Part shown: in pieces, positions 33,562 to 46,830 of the stretch
How the letters are laid out: the number at the start of each line of letters is the position of its first letter
How positions within the stretch are numbered: the first letter of the stretch is position 1
Origin: Zanthoxylum bungeanum
Taxonomy: Eukaryota; Streptophyta; Magnoliopsida; Sapindales; Rutaceae
Reading direction: 5' to 3'
DNA length: 64,000 nt
NCBI GenBank assembly: GCA_019454045.1
Contig: SKCR01026802.1
Span: forward strand, 52,104-116,103
The notes under the pieces: model-generated
Databases searched by the model: none
Told to the model about the DNA's origin: nothing
The model's input: the letters and a program-made list of their open reading frames with translations, nothing else
Made by a program: the position numbers and the translations under genes

Positions 33562-34187
33562 AAGAATTATCATTGTGGAAACCCAACCGAACTGACTAGA
33601 GACCCCAAGATCTAGATTTGAAATGGACAACCGAAACTTTGTGTAATTCAAACCAAGCACTAAAGAGTTTTATACTCTTTCTCATTCCTACAAATGACGC
33701 AGAGTGTTGTCTGTCAAGGTTAGGATAAGCTAAGGCTTTTAACGATTACTATATTAGGTGAATAGTCCTAATATGGATAATGACAGAATACCTTATACAG
33801 TAGATCACCTATTTCAAGTAAGAAGTGAGACCACTTCCATGTGAATTTTAAGGCTAGTTTCCTAAAGTACTTGATGAAGTGATCAAATTAAAGATTTGTG
33901 ATGGCTATTGTCTTGGTTTACACCAATGGTGGAATAGTTCAAGACTATAGTCACTGGTTTACCAAGAATATCCGATAGTCATTTAACAGGAAAGATTCAA
34001 GGTGAGAGCTACCCATTCTGATGTAGTTTTATTTCAAAGAAACTCTCTTAAGTGTCCACATTAATATTTAGATAATTGAAGGAGATTGTAAGAAATTCTC
34101 TAAATACATGTATATTTATAGAGTGTCTTATTAAAAGAGATGTCTCATGATATGTGTCCTTTGATAAAGACATAAATTGGAGGGATA
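33562..34187 (+). other. 3' untranslated region of element I
   Basis: Non-coding stretch between RNase H and the LTR. It ends in a purine-rich AATTGGAGGGATA just before the LTR start TGTGTTAGGG. Confidence 0.55.
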
Positions 34188-34368
34188 TGTGTTAGGGTTG
34201 GTTCTCAGAGCGCCAATCCGGATCATATTTATGTTTGATTCATGAATACGGGCAATTCTTTTTTTCCATAATATTACTTATTTATGGTTGAACCTCTTGT
34301 CTTTTATTATATATATTCGATCTAATTCATTAGATTGAAACTAAATTATGTTTAGTGATATATATATT
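34188..34368 (+). repeat. 3' LTR of element I, first segment
   Basis: Begins TGTGTTAGGGTTGG after the purine tract and is cut by D at 34,369. It is inferred to continue at 52,608-53,164 and 63,187-63,901. Confidence 0.55.
34364..34368. repeat. TSD of element D, left copy (ATATT)
   Basis: ATATT occurs here and at 52,608-52,612, directly outside both D LTR ends. Confidence 0.9.
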
Positions 34369-36344
34369 TGTTGGGATTTATGTCATAGAGCTTCATTTAT
34401 TATAAACAGAATTGATTTTTGTAATAATAATAAATGCATTATTCATTTTATCAAAGTTGTTTGATTTATATCGCATATTGTCCAATTGTCTTGTTTTTTA
34501 TTACTCTTGTACCTTTAGACTTAGTGTATGTTTGATGCACAAGAGGATTTAACTCTAAAGATAGTAATCTAAATAGTCCATAAAGAGCAAACAAATAGGG
34601 TACTTTATTTGTGGTATATCTATAGCTGCGGTCCATTATATACTTGTATGATGACCTTGATCCGGGATCGTTCATGTAGTGACATGGGAATGAAGGCACC
34701 TTGTATGATAAGATCATATAGGACTGGACTCAGATAAATATGAATTTCTTTTAATATCCGTTAACCAAAGAAATTCATTTTATCTAATAGATGGTCATAT
34801 ATGGATTCGATCTTAATCCAAAGTGTATTACAAACTCCTGCATGACAGGCCATGTCCTTTGATTTACTATGGTGAGGTTGGTGTTGCATTCCCGGCCAAT
34901 AACTACGTATTTTAGGGATATGGTTTGGTATGTAGCTGGGAACATTTTACAAAGATATGGAATTCACTCATTCTTATGAGAAGCAGATGAATATCTCTTT
35001 TAAGAGTTGATTCGGGACTTGAACAATTTGAGCGCTTAACTTTTCTATTACGAATAGAAAGTATTTTATATTCATAATTGTTATGAATTAATTGTTCATT
35101 ATAGAATCATTGGTGCTTAAGAGACAAAATATTTAGAGGGGTTTAACGGACTTATGACCCGGCTCTATTTATGAGATATTCGTGAAGGGCTATATCCATA
35201 TGTAATGACTATATCGATGGACACCGAAAATGTTCGGTTTACTTAATCCATCTACGGTAACGAGAGTTCAACTTCGAGTTTCTAGTGGAATAATGCGGAG
35301 TTAATAATTCGTAATATTTGATTAAAAAGTTTAATTAATATTTCAGAATTATTGGAGCTCGGAACCGTAGGTCCCCGTGCTAGCTCGATTAACTGTAGCA
35401 AACCTAATATAATTAGATTGTCTAATTATGCTCATATTATATTAATTTACATATTATTAATGAGATTAATAATATTTATTATCACAAATGAAAACTATGT
35501 TAAATTAGTTTATCTTAATGTTTTCTAGAATTATTTGATTATAAGATAATCAAGTCTTGATTATGAGATAATCAAGTTAGTAATAATTATGAGATAATTA
35601 CTACAACATAATTGAAGGTAAATAAATCATTATTAATATATTGATTTTTATTTACCATTGGAGACAAAGCCATATGGCTTACCATGTCATCCAAGCAATT
35701 ATGTATATTAGGTGGCTTGGATACACCTAATAGTTTTGTCATTAGCTAATGCATTTTATGCTTTGGTATGGACTCCACATTTATGTGTTTTCCATTGAAA
35801 GAAAGCATTGAATGCTTAATGACAAAGCCATTGTCTTTAGCTTAACATTTCTTATGCTTTGGTATGACATTCACATTTTTGTGTTGGCCATTGCAAGAAA
35901 GCATTAGATGCTTAATGACAAGGTTAATTGGCTTGTGTAAGAGAATATAATCTCTACCATTTCTCTCACTTCCTAAGGTTAACACTTTGCATTCATTCAC
36001 ACAATTGTTGTGAGATAAGATTTGAGAGAAAAGAGAGAATAACTTCAAATATTCACAAGTGTTGTGAGAGTATTTGAAATCTCAAATAGCCAAACACCAT
36101 TGTGACATCCTAAATATCTAAATAGTTCAGAGGTTTAATCTTTGTGAGTGAAGCCCACACTTCAGTTTGTTGGTTTCGAGTCATAGTTCGGAAGATAGAG
36201 TGGTAGATCTAAGTGTTGGACACCAAAGGATTGATCTTAGCTACTACAACAAAGGGAGAAGGCAAAGAAAATTTTGAAGATCCATACCGAACCCGGTGCC
36301 ACCACAAGCAACTTCTGCCGCACTAAGGAAAGTCGTTTCCTACA
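34369..36344 (+). repeat. 5' LTR of element D (1,976 bp)
   Basis: TGTTGGGATTTATG to TTTCCTACA, followed after two bases by the primer-binding site. Direct comparison with the 3' LTR start at 42,203 confirms it. Open frames at 34,466-34,717 and 35,842-36,048 are inside the LTR; the first recurs at 42,300-42,554 and is repeat sequence. Confidence 0.93.
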
Positions 36345-36345
36345 A

Positions 36346-36360
36346 TTGGCATCAAGAGCT
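36346..36360 (+). other. Primer-binding site of element D
   Basis: Reads TTGGCATCAAGAGCT, a variant of the initiator-tRNA-Met site with an extra A, immediately after the LTR. Confidence 0.8.
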
Positions 36361-38155
36361 TAAGGTTGAAAAGTTTTCTTAACCCTTTCTCTTTTTAAGT
36401 TTAAGTTTTAATAATTTATATTATATATAAATTATTAATATGCATGTTGTGATGAGTAGGCACAATTAGATTCATGAGATGAATGGTTTTTAATGTTCAT
36501 GTGATGAATGTTTACTTTGATTCATGTGATGAATGTATTGCGTTGATCGTTAATTTTTCTGGCTCTTATTTTTAGTATTGGAAATGTAAGACCATAAGGT
36601 CATATTATTTCAAGTGTTGTAAGTTCATTTCTTTTGTGATAAGTCCATTTTTTAACTCAATTTGTAACTTGGAGGAGCCGATGTCGCGAAGGACTTATTA
36701 CGAACCTATTCCGCGAAGAACTCAACAATATACCATGGAGCAAGATTTGAAGACCAATGGATGCCTTGGATTTATTGTACTAATTAGATTAATATAAAAG
36801 AATAAGAGCACGGTTAACGCAATTTATGTATGTATGTGAAACTTCATTCCGTTACGAGTCAGTAGAAAAAACGGGGACCAAAACGGAGTCCGGAAGCTCC
36901 GGAACGGAGTAAATGAAGTTCTAGTGTTCGAACACCAGACCGATAACATTCGAACGCCCAAAGAACGCTACACGAACGTTTTCAGCCCAGACCTGGGCAT
37001 ATATATGTGTTTTAAATTGTTTATTAACACGTCATATAGCTTAGGGTGCCTACTCTTGCATTTTCACATGCCATAACATGTAGACATGCATGATATTCAA
37101 GTCATAAAATATGATTTTATGTAAATTTAAAAGTTAAATTAGAATATAAGATGTATGTTAACGAATTAATAAGATTAATTAGTTTAAAGGTTTAAAAATT
37201 ACGAATTCATGTTTAAGAACAAATGGACATTATGAGTACATTATTTTCCTTGGTATATCAGATGGAAACCCGGATATAAATTCCATAGCCGCTTCCGAAT
37301 GGACGGTAATTTGGTTTGCACTCAGGATACAATTCCACGTACCTTTTGAGTAAATAACGTACTTTTAATCTATTAAATGGTTTGATAACATATAGTCCAT
37401 TAGTTGAATTCTAAAATTTTAAAACCTATAAGTGAACTAATTTTTAAAAGTAAAAATTGATTAGATCACTTAAGAAAACTTGATTAAATTAGTTTAATTC
37501 AGTTCATTGGTTAGTAGAGACTAATCGGAATTAGTGAATAAAATTTTAAAAGTTAAAATTGGTTAGATCACTATATCATCAACTAGTATTAATTAAGGCT
37601 ATGACTTTAGACGAGCATAATCTAAGAAACTAGTGAGATAGAAACCTTACTCTTTTTAATAGTGAGTGGGAGAGGGGTATACCACAATATATCCCACGAT
37701 CTCCATTGTTATCCAAAAATGTGAGATTCAATAGGCGTCTGGAGACGGCTTTGCTTTCGTCCCCCTACGGATGGTGTCCTTTTTGGGTCAATATCAGGTT
37801 TGGATTCCGAAAGGATAGAGACTCTAGATTTATCTGGTGATTTGACCTACCCTACGGCGGCACTTCACTAGTTAAGTCCAAGGGTTCCAAAATAATGGGT
37901 CACACTCACAAAGGAATGATTAAGTTGTTAATCAAAGTTTCCTTGATCAAAATAATGGTAGTTGATTAATATAAGAATAATAGTTATTTCAGATATATTA
38001 ATCAATTGAGAATGTCTCAATCTATCATGAGAATACTTGACTTACCCTACGGTGGTACTTATTTATGGGATGATAGATAATCGTGGCATAGTAATTCTTT
38101 TAGGTTTCTAATTCATTATACATTGATCATGCATCATGTTTAATTTTATGCCTAA
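36361..38155 (+). other. Leader of element D (about 1.8 kb)
   Basis: Non-coding. It includes a repeated CTACCCTACGGCGGCACTT-type motif at about 37,848 and 38,043 and an AGTGAGTGGGAG motif near 37,660. Patches match the B leader. Confidence 0.7.
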
Positions 38156-39025
38156 ATGTTTGACAATTTTAATATACGACGAATGAATATTGAATGCGCG
38201 TCTATTATTTTTTCAGCATTGGCATCTGTAATAATCTCTATTATCAAACAACAAGAAAAATTAACCGGGGATAATTATGTTAAATGGAAAAGTTACATGA
38301 ATGGTATCTTGTTATGTGAAGACCTTAAATTTGACCTAATGGAGGAATGTCCTCCTGAGCCAGCACCTAATGCTGGCAGAGCTGCACGTAATGCCTATAA
38401 TAATTGGATTAAAGCTGATGAGAAAGCCCATAGCTATTTGATAGCACCCATGTCTGAGGTTATTGCTACACAGCATGAGCCTATGGCGACAACATCAATG
38501 ATTAAGCAGTCATTACAGAACATGTTTGGGCAACCTTCAGATCGGCAACAATATGATGCAATTGCCTCTGTATTGACCGCTAGAATGAAGGAAGGCACCT
38601 CAGTCCGAGACCATGTGTTAAGGATGATGGCTCATCTTAATATAGTTGAAACCCATGGTGTACGTATTAATGTGCAAAGCCAGGTGACAATGATCATAGA
38701 AAACCTTCTGAAGAGTTTCATGCAGTTTAAGAGCAACTGTTTTATGAACAAGTTGACTTTTTCATTGACTGAACTACTGAATGAGCTCACCAACTGCGAG
38801 TCCGTTATGAACGGTCCTCTTAGGCCCAATGCCGAGGCAAATGTTGCCGAATCTTCTAAATCTGCAAAGAAGAAGAAGAAAGGAAATTGGAAGGCAAAGG
38901 CAAAACCAATGAAAAAGAAGAACAATAAAAGCTCCAAAGGAACCAATGCCAAAGGAAAATGTTTCCATTGTGAACAACAAGGGCATTGGAAAAAGGAATT
39001 GTCCAAAATACCTACCAGAGCTTAA
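38156..39025 (+). pseudogene. Element D Gag with one-base frameshift
   Basis: An open frame of 289 residues holds KLTGDNYVKWKSYMN, LMEECPPEPAPNA and LLNELTNCESV, then a Lys-rich tail. The true start is probably downstream of the first Met, since B Gag begins nearer the EKLTGDN motif. In the zinc knuckle CFHCEQQGHWKKEL the last Cys is lost because the A run at 38,990-38,994 is one base too long; the other frame reads GKRNCPKYL and runs into protease. Otherwise Gag is intact. Confidence 0.87.
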
Positions 39026-39434
39026 AGAGAAGAAGAATACAGGTAAATATGATTTACTTGTCATTGAGTCTCTTTTGGTGGAAGATGATAAATCCATATG
39101 GATTGTTGATTCTGGTGCCACTAACCATGTTTGTTGTTCTTTGCAGCTACTTGACTCATGGAGGGACCTTATTGAAGGTAGCTTTACCATGAGAGTTGGG
39201 ACAGGGGATGCTGTTTCAGCAAGAGCAGTGGGAGTTTCAAATTTGAATTTTAATAAAAGTTATTTATGTTTGAATGGTGTGCTATATATTCCTGGTTTTC
39301 ACAGGAATTTGATTTATGTAACAAAACTTATGGAATGTGGTTTTTCTGTTTCGTTTAATAAGAAGTCAGTTATTATTAGTAGAAATGGATTAAATATATG
39401 CACGGAAACTCCGAAAATAATCTATATGTATTAA
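38995..39434 (+). pseudogene. Element D protease
   Basis: Follows Gag after the single-base shift. Active site IWIVDSGATNHVC at about 39,100-39,135; then TLRVGTGD-like and VLYIPGFHRNLIYVTKLMECG. A further shift near 39,405 ends it. The protease would cut the Gag-Pol polyprotein. Confidence 0.86.
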
Positions 39435-40660
39435 GGCCGTTAATGCATGAATCACTGCTTAATACTGAAATGTTTAAGATTGAAAGATCTAAAACTAAAC
39501 GGTAAAAGATTTCTCATGATGATACCTATTTATGGCACCTTAGACTTGGTCACATAAACCTTGACCAGATAGATAGACTAATTAAGAACAGAGTTTTAAA
39601 TCAGTTAAAACTTGGTACTTTACCTGTTTGTGAATCCTGTCTAGAAGGTAAAATGACCAAGAGACCTTTTACTGGAAAATGGATAAGAGCCAAAGAAACT
39701 CTTGAGCTAATACATTCGGATGTTTGCAGACCGGTGAATGTAAAAGCCCGAGGTGGTTTTGAATACTTCGTCACTTTCATTGACGATTATTCCAGATATG
39801 GGTATGTTTACCTAATGCAGCACAAGTCAGATACATTTGAAAAGTTCGAAGAGTATCGTGCTGAGGTTAAGAACCAGTTAGGTAAAAGCATCAAAATTCT
39901 ACGATCAGATCGTGGAGGAGAATACCTTGATAGAGATTTCGAGGAATTCTTAATTGAACATGGAATTTCACAGCTCACATCACCTGGAACACCACAACAA
40001 AATGGTGTTGCAGAAAGGAGAAATCGAACCCTACTAGACATGATAAGATCAATGTTTAATTATAGCACTCTACCTAGTTCATTCTGGGGGTATGCATTGC
40101 AAACTGCAATGTATATCCTGAATGTAGTTCCTTCTAAGTCTGTTTCTAAGTCTCCCTTAGAGTTGTGGAATGGTTGTAAAGCTAGTTTGCGACATTTTCA
40201 TATATGGGGGTGTCCGGCACATGTGCTAAAGAACAAGACTACTAAGTTGGAACCACGTTCACATGTGTGCCTATTTGTAGGCTCTCCTATGGAAACTAGG
40301 GGTGGATTCTTTTATAGTCCAGAAGATAATAAAGTATTTGTGTCGAAAAATGCTACATTTCTTGAGGAGGACTATATGAGAGAGTTCAAACCTCGAAGTA
40401 AAGTGTTACTTGAGGAGTTACATGTTGGTACGAACAGTACACCATTGTCAAATGTTGACAAAGACATAACACCTTCTACATCTGAAAGTCAGAAGCAAGT
40501 TTACCAGGATACCATACCACCTAGACGTAGTGGGAGGGTTGTAAGACAACCTGAACGCTATCTAGGAAATTGTGAGGTGCAAGTTGTTGCATCTTATGAT
40601 GGTATAGATGATCCATTGACCTATCATAGTGCAATGAAAGATACTGATAAAGAGGAATAA
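39435..40660 (+). pseudogene. Element D integrase
   Basis: The zinc domain YLWHLRLGHIN with CESCLEGKM is complete but preceded by a TAA near 39,503. From 39,653 the frame is open for 335 residues with all three catalytic acids: HSDVCRP, LRSDRGGEY and QQNGVAERRNRT. The C-terminal part holds FHIWGCPAHVL, VFVSKNATFLEEDY and PPRRSGRVVRQPERYL. Only a stop upstream prevents a continuous polyprotein. Confidence 0.9.
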
Positions 40661-41408
40661 CTCAAAGCCATGAACCTCAAGATGGAGTCTATGTACTCTA
40701 ACTCAGTCTGTGAACTTGTAGACCAACCTAATTGAGTAAAACCCATAGGTTGCTAGTGGATCTACAAGGGAAAAAGAGGAATAGATGGGAAAGTACAGAC
40801 TTTCAAGGCTAGGCTAGTGGCAAAAGGGTTATACCCAAAAAGAGGGAGTTGACTATGAAGAAACTTTCTCTCCAGTAGCCATGCTTAAATCCATCAGGAT
40901 TCTTCTTTCTATTGCCGCATATTATGACTATGAGATTTGGAAAATGGATGTCAAGAGTGAATTCTTGAATGGTAATCTTGATGAGAGTATCTATATGGTA
41001 CAACCAGAGGGGTTCATTACCCAAGGTCAAGAGCAAAAAGTTTGCAAGTTGGAAAGGTCCATTTATAGACTTAAGCAAGCATCTAGATCTTGGAACATAA
41101 GGTTTGATACTACGATAAAGTCTTATAACTTTGAGCAGAACATCGATGAGCCTTGTGTCTACAAGCGCATCATTGATGGGAAGGTGGTTTTCCTTGTGTT
41201 ATACGTTGATGATATTTTACTCATTGGGAATGATGTAAAGATATTATCGGATGTGAAAATCTGGCTAGCTAACCAATTCCAAATGAAATATTTGGGAGAG
41301 GCAAGTTATGTACCTGGGATCCAGATCATTCGGGATCATAAGAAACGACTGTTAGAAATGTCTCAAGCAACCTATATCGATAAGATTCTTGTGCGATTTG
41401 GTATGTAG
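40661..41408 (+). pseudogene. Element D reverse transcriptase
   Basis: The first ~220 bases have shifts and stops. From 40,881 the frame is open: LKSIRILLSIAAYYDYEIWKMDVKSEFLNGNLDES, YRLKQASRSWN and YVDDILLIG (YVDD at 41,202-41,213). A TAG at 41,406-41,408 separates it from RNase H. Confidence 0.88.
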
Positions 41409-42188
41409 AATTCCAAGAAAGGCAATTTACCTTTCAGGCATGGAATTCATTTGTCTAAGGAACAGTCTCCTAAGACACCTCAAGCAGTTGAGGAGATGAG
41501 ACATATACCATATACTTCAGCAGTTGGAAGTCTTATGTATGCTATGTTATGCATGAGACCGGACATCTGTTTTGTAGTGGGAGTAGTCAATAGGTTTCAA
41601 TCCAACCCAAGATTAGATCATTGGATAACGGTGAAACATATTCTCAAGTATCTTCAGAGAACGAGAAATTATATGCTTGTATATACAAGTCAGGATATGA
41701 TTTTGAGAGAATATACATACTCTGATTTTCAGATCGATGTCGACTCTAGGAAATCAACATCTGGATCAGTGTTCACCCTAGGAGGTGGGGCTATAGTATG
41801 GAGGAGCATTAAGCAATCTTATATTGCTGACTCCACCATGGAGGCTGAATATGTAGCAGCTTGTGAAGTAGCTAAGGAAGCAGTCTGGCTCCGTAAGTTC
41901 TTGGCAGATCTGGAAGTTGTTCCAGATATGGATAAACCACTCACACTTTATTGTGATAATAGTGGTGCAATGGCGAACTCCAAAGAACCGAGAAACCACA
42001 AGAGGGGTAAGCATATTGAGAGGAAATATCACCTAATCAGGGAAATAATACAGAGAGGAGATGTCGCTGTCACGCAGATTCCATCCGCAGACAACCTGGT
42101 TGATCCGTTTACAAAGACCTTATCGGCTAAAGTATTTGAAGGTCACCTAAATGATTTAGGATTACATGACATGTCTCATTTGGTCTAG
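41409..42188 (+). pseudogene. Element D RNase H
   Basis: Open for 245 residues from 41,451 with YTYSDFQIDVDSRKSTSGSV, STMEAEYVAACEVAKEAVW, LYCDNSGAMANSKEP, KHIERKYHLI and DPFTKTLSAK, ending DMSHLV. Compared with B (YTDSDF) the first acidic Asp reads Tyr in TYSDF, which would impair catalysis. Confidence 0.88.
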
Positions 42189-42189
42189 T

Positions 42190-42202
42190 CCAAGTGGGAG
42201 AT
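42190..42202 (+). other. Polypurine tract of element D
   Basis: CCAAGTGGGAGAT lies directly before the LTR start TGTTGGG. Confidence 0.9.
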
Positions 42203-42701
42203 TGTTGGGATTTATGTCCTAGAGCTTCATGTATTGTAAACGGAATTGATTTTTGTAATAATAATAAATGTATTATTCATTTTATCAAAGTTGTTTGATT
42301 TATATTGCATATTGTCCAATTATCTTGTTTACCTTGATTACAATTCTACCTTTAGACTTAGTGTATGTTTGATGCACAAGAGAATTTAACTCTAAAGTTA
42401 GTAATCTAAATAGTCCATAGAGAGCAAACAAAGAAGGTACTTTGTGTGTGGTATATCTATAGCTGCGGTCCATTCTATACTTGTATGACGACCTTGATCC
42501 GGGATCGTTCTTGTAGTGACATGGGAAAGAAGGCACCTTGTATGATAAGATCATATTGGACTGGACTCAAATAAATACGAATTTCTTTTAATATTTGTTA
42601 ACCAAAGAAATTCATTTTATCTAATAGATGGTCATATATGGATTGGATCTTAATCCTGAATGTATTACGAACTCCTACATGACAGGCTATGTCCTTTGAT
42701 T
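42203..42701 (+). repeat. 3' LTR of element D, segment before F
   Basis: Matches 34,369-34,865 of the 5' LTR closely and stops at the F insertion. Confidence 0.92.
42697..42701. repeat. TSD of element F, left copy (TGATT)
   Basis: TGATT here and TGGTT at 52,570-52,574; the uninterrupted site in the D 5' LTR reads TGATT, so the right copy mutated. Confidence 0.8.
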
Positions 42702-44740
42702 TGTTGGACAATTATGACCCATAGCGTCACTATTTGTATAGATCATTGTGTTGTTGTACAAATTAACTATGTGACAAAAGAGATTGCACTCTTATCATTT
42801 GTGATTAGATCACCTAGATATATAAATGATAGGAGGTCCCTATGATTTGTTCCTGGACGGAGAATGATATGAGACAGTATCAGTCCACGAAGGATAAATC
42901 ATTAAATATCCCTAGTCAGAGTATTATCGAGATTGGACATCGATAAATACGTAAAAGACTAGTATTACACTTGTGCGCGTTGTGAGGGCACAACGACATA
43001 GTTCTCATATATTTGGGTATAGGATACTCATGCAAGTGTAATAGGAGGTTGTGTTTTACCGATGGTACGGGAAACAGCTTCGCTCTGGATAGACCCCCTC
43101 AGAATTCCATTGGTAGTATGACTATGTGTCTATGGAAGTCTGAAATCAGGGTAGGTGTATTTGGTCTTAACCTGAGACTTGCACCGCTAATACTTGCGAC
43201 AATCAATATACTTTGGTTGCGGTCGTCCAGGGCTTTAACAGGTTCTGTGTATGCCAATGCTGGGTATATTGAGAATCGTAGTCTGTTGGGTGTGATGTCA
43301 AGACGGGTGTCACTCCAGTCATATGGAGATGATGGTCACGTAGGATACGGTACTAGTACTCTTGAGTACTGCAATCATCGGGATAAAATGACAAGGTCAT
43401 GTTTATCCGATTATAGAGACTAGTTACCCGACATCCGACATGTGCTTCGTACGGGGCAGACACAATTCGAGCCCCAGGCCTTGCACGTGATCATTCGATA
43501 CTGGACAGAAATACGCAATACTACGTATACTACGCCTGATATAGATCCTTTATTCCTGTAAGGATATTTCCGGAGAATTGGGTAGGCATGGCGCTTTTCT
43601 ATAGGCCGACCTTGTCATGTAAATTGGTATAAACGTAGTACTTGGTACTTACGTGTTCGGATAGTCCGACGATCGAATTTACTGCCAACATATCCGGGGA
43701 TCTCATAGGTCGCTTCCGAAAGATTCACCGATGACGTATGAATCGCACTCTAAATTAATCTGGGATTAATAAGAAGAGAGAGAAAATTAATCTGGGATTA
43801 ATTGCGGAGATATTTTATCTGGGATAAAATATTATTAAAAGAGAGATAACGGTTAATTTGGAATTAATCGATTAATTAATATATTCGATATATTAAACGA
43901 AATTTGATTTCGACGCGGAATTAAAATAAGATTTTAATTTTTGCGAACGAATTAATTTAGAATTAATTCGTTAGCGACGTGAATAGTGATTTTCCTAGGC
44001 GTAATCATTTAATTACAACGTAACGGAAAATTTGTTAATTTAGAATTAGTGAACCCGAGCCCGGTATTATTTACGAGCGCATTCGTATTTCGAATTCGAG
44101 TGCAGCACGCAAGTCAAATCAAGCGTCAAATCTCTAGTCGCATCTAACGTCACATCAAGCGTCAAATCATGTCACTTTGAGTGATGTGACCATTGATTGA
44201 TTGATGGTAGTTGTTGGAGTTGTTGAAATGCATTTACCATTTGACTTTTTGAAAGCCAAATAAATGGTAAATCATTTAATTATTTTTGGAAAATATAAAT
44301 GGGTATTAGATACACATTTTACACAACAACACATCATCTCTCCTCTCATATTTTTCTCTCATCACTCACGCCCATGAAGGGCTGTTTTTGCTCACTGGTT
44401 TTTATCTAAGAATCGTGAGAAAGGGAAGCACTAGAGTGGGATTTTGTGGCAAAATCATAAGTGCTAGCACACTTACGAGACATGCGAAGGTGATAGGGAA
44501 GTCTACCAATGAGCCGGGAATCGTTCGACGAAGCTCGGAGCTTGACGAAGATGATCCAATTGGGCGCAAATGGTGGAACCAGTGAGCAGCTCACTGCCGC
44601 ATGTACCAGTGGGCAAAATCAGATTTTGTTGCCTCCGCGTCGCTCAACCGATCGATGTGAGTATTCCGTAACTTCTTCGATTTGTATTCGCACATATTTC
44701 ATGCTTATTATTGATCTTGGGACCTTAATAGAAAACAACA
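42702..44740 (+). repeat. 5' LTR of element F (2,039 bp)
   Basis: TGTTGGACAATT to GAAAACAACA. A TATAAAT at about 44,293 may be the promoter. The palindrome chain lies at about 43,750-43,990. The frame 43,013-43,423 is LTR sequence repeated in E, F and G, not a gene. Confidence 0.93.
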
Positions 44741-44741
44741 A

Positions 44742-44756
44742 TGGCATCTAGAGCAA
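44742..44756 (+). other. Primer-binding site of element F
   Basis: TGGCATCTAGAGCAA, a variant of the site seen in E, one base inside the LTR end. Confidence 0.82.
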
Positions 44757-46296
44757 GGTTTGAGCATGAAAAAGTTTAGGGCTTAAAATTTGGGTAAAAT
44801 GTTTTCAACCATGATTTGGTTGAATTGGATGTTTGAGTATGCTTAATACATGTTTAATTGAAGTTTGATTGGATCAATTTCATTAAATTATGATTGGATC
44901 ATTTTTTCCCCAAAATCTTGTGTTGGCCGAATACATGAGAGCCCTAAGTCTTGGTGATTTTTTGTTTTTTGATTCATTGGATGAGTTGGAAACAATTGGG
45001 AATGTTGATTTATGTCGATTCTGGATTTAATTGGATTGAAACCAAATCGGATATAATTTCCCCACAAATGCCGAGACTTTGAGCATGTGAATTGGGTTTG
45101 ATTTTAATCAAAATGTGTTAGACATGTGATGATGAAAATGACCATTATTTATTATATAAATTGATGTTTTAGAAATGTTAATTTGGGTGATTAATCATGA
45201 TATACACTTTAGGTTAATTAAATGTGAAATTGGATTTTTTGTATTTAATTAATTGGGCCTTAAAATTGGATTTGGGCTTTAATGTTGTAAATGGGCTTAT
45301 TGGGCTTTGTTGTACAAAGTTGGGTTTAGGCAAAATTGGTTGGATCCAATTAGGCCCAAAACCGCCTCCATAAAGCCTAAATGCAACTTAATGGACCTTT
45401 AAAGTTTAATAGGGCCTAATGGGCCTAAATTGATTTCTAGGCTTATTGGGTAATTCCCGGATTGGACTTTGGTTATCGGTTTGACCCGAGTTGAACAAAA
45501 GTCAACGCCTTGAAGAAATTAATTAAAAGCCCATTGGACTTTAATTAAATTGACGTTGGACGTTAATCGGGCTTTGAGACCCGTAAGGATTAAATTTGGA
45601 ATTTAAGTCGTAAAAGGTTTATTATTAAAGTGTAGTATTTAATTTGGAATTAAATAGTGAATTAGAATTAAATACATATTAAATTGGATTTAATGTTGTA
45701 ATTTAATTTAATTCGAGAATTCGTACTTTGAGTACTAATTCGCAAAAACGAGTTTGACTTGAGCAAAATCAAATCATTGTTTGAACATTGGATGATCACT
45801 AATTATCAGATTAATTAATTTGATTAGATTGATTGATAACATGCTTGTGTGAATACATGGTTGCGATGCATGAATAATGTATATCGGATGGATATTAGAT
45901 GGGTGGGACAATTTTAGAAATTGTTGTAATAAATTTGATTTATTAATTGGACCTGCGTGTCCAGCCTTATCACCTCCATATTCTTTGTATTCTCTCCTCA
46001 CCTATTCCCCTCAATGTAAATGAGGTTTCTTTAGAAGTGTAGTGTAACGGGTAGAAGCAAATACTTGTGCTAGCGGGAGAGAGAAAGTGAGAGATTTGAT
46101 CTAGGTTCCTTGTGTAAAGTATCCATCCGCATATCATTATTATTTATTTATACGCGCTTTATTATGTGTTTAGAATGCATGTTTAAGGGTGTATGATGAT
46201 GAGACCTTAACAAAGATAATAAATTGGTTGCCAATTTGCACTCGAAAAACCCTCGCAAAATATTAAGCGTCTTTCCTTCCAATGAGTGATTCTCAT
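44757..46296 (+). other. Leader of element F with TGGGCY cluster
   Basis: Non-coding. Several TGGGCC/TGGGCT motifs occur at about 45,250-45,440, at the matching place to those in E. A frame at 45,774-46,001 on the minus strand is chance. Confidence 0.65.
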
Positions 46297-46830
46297 TCAA
46301 GATTCGAGACTGGCATTGGCTTGTTGGCCAAAGTCAAGGCCTTTGTCCGTCGAGGATGTGTTTGAATCAAGAGAGCTTTGTTCTATATTGGTGTCTTGTC
46401 CAAGTTGTGGTTTGTTGGCCAAAGTCAAGACCACTTCTTGTCCATCGACATTGATTACGAAGCTTTCCATGGTCAATGGGTCGCGCTTAACTGGGATCAC
46501 TAAGTTTGTTGTGCCAAAGCCAAGGTTTAGTTGATTCAGAGGAAAAAGGTTAGGTAATACATTGGATGTATTGGCATATATAAGATATATGTTTCGGACT
46601 TGGATGTCCCCTTACCGGATCAAAGAATTGGATTGGATCCAATTGATCTTAGAGATCTACCTAGTTAATTATCATACAATTTGTTGGCCAAAGTCAAGAT
46701 TGTGTGATATTTAACGGGATCCTAGCCCACTAGGAAACACGGTTTCCCGAGTACTCGACAGAGGGTTAGAGGCTCGCCGAAAAATAGTGGGAGGCAAGAA
46801 TTGAATTTGCAATATTCGTTTAATTACTTG
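46297..46830 (+). repeat. Conserved repeat block of element F
   Basis: TTGGCCAAAGTCAAG at 46,324-46,338, 46,415-46,429 and 46,684-46,698. Frames on both strands (46,286-46,534 and 46,297-46,500) overlap it; neither is conserved in all copies. The last copy is followed by a stretch (to about 46,800) that is very similar in E, F and G. Confidence 0.78.

Larger units (their letters stand above)
29524..34363 (+). mobile_element. Copia element I, decayed, 3' LTR broken by D
   Basis: Plus-strand copia remnants in order gag, protease, integrase, RT, RNase H, followed by a 3' untranslated stretch, a purine tract and an LTR start at 34,188. That LTR is interrupted at 34,369 by element D and resumes after it. 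Confidence 0.8.
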
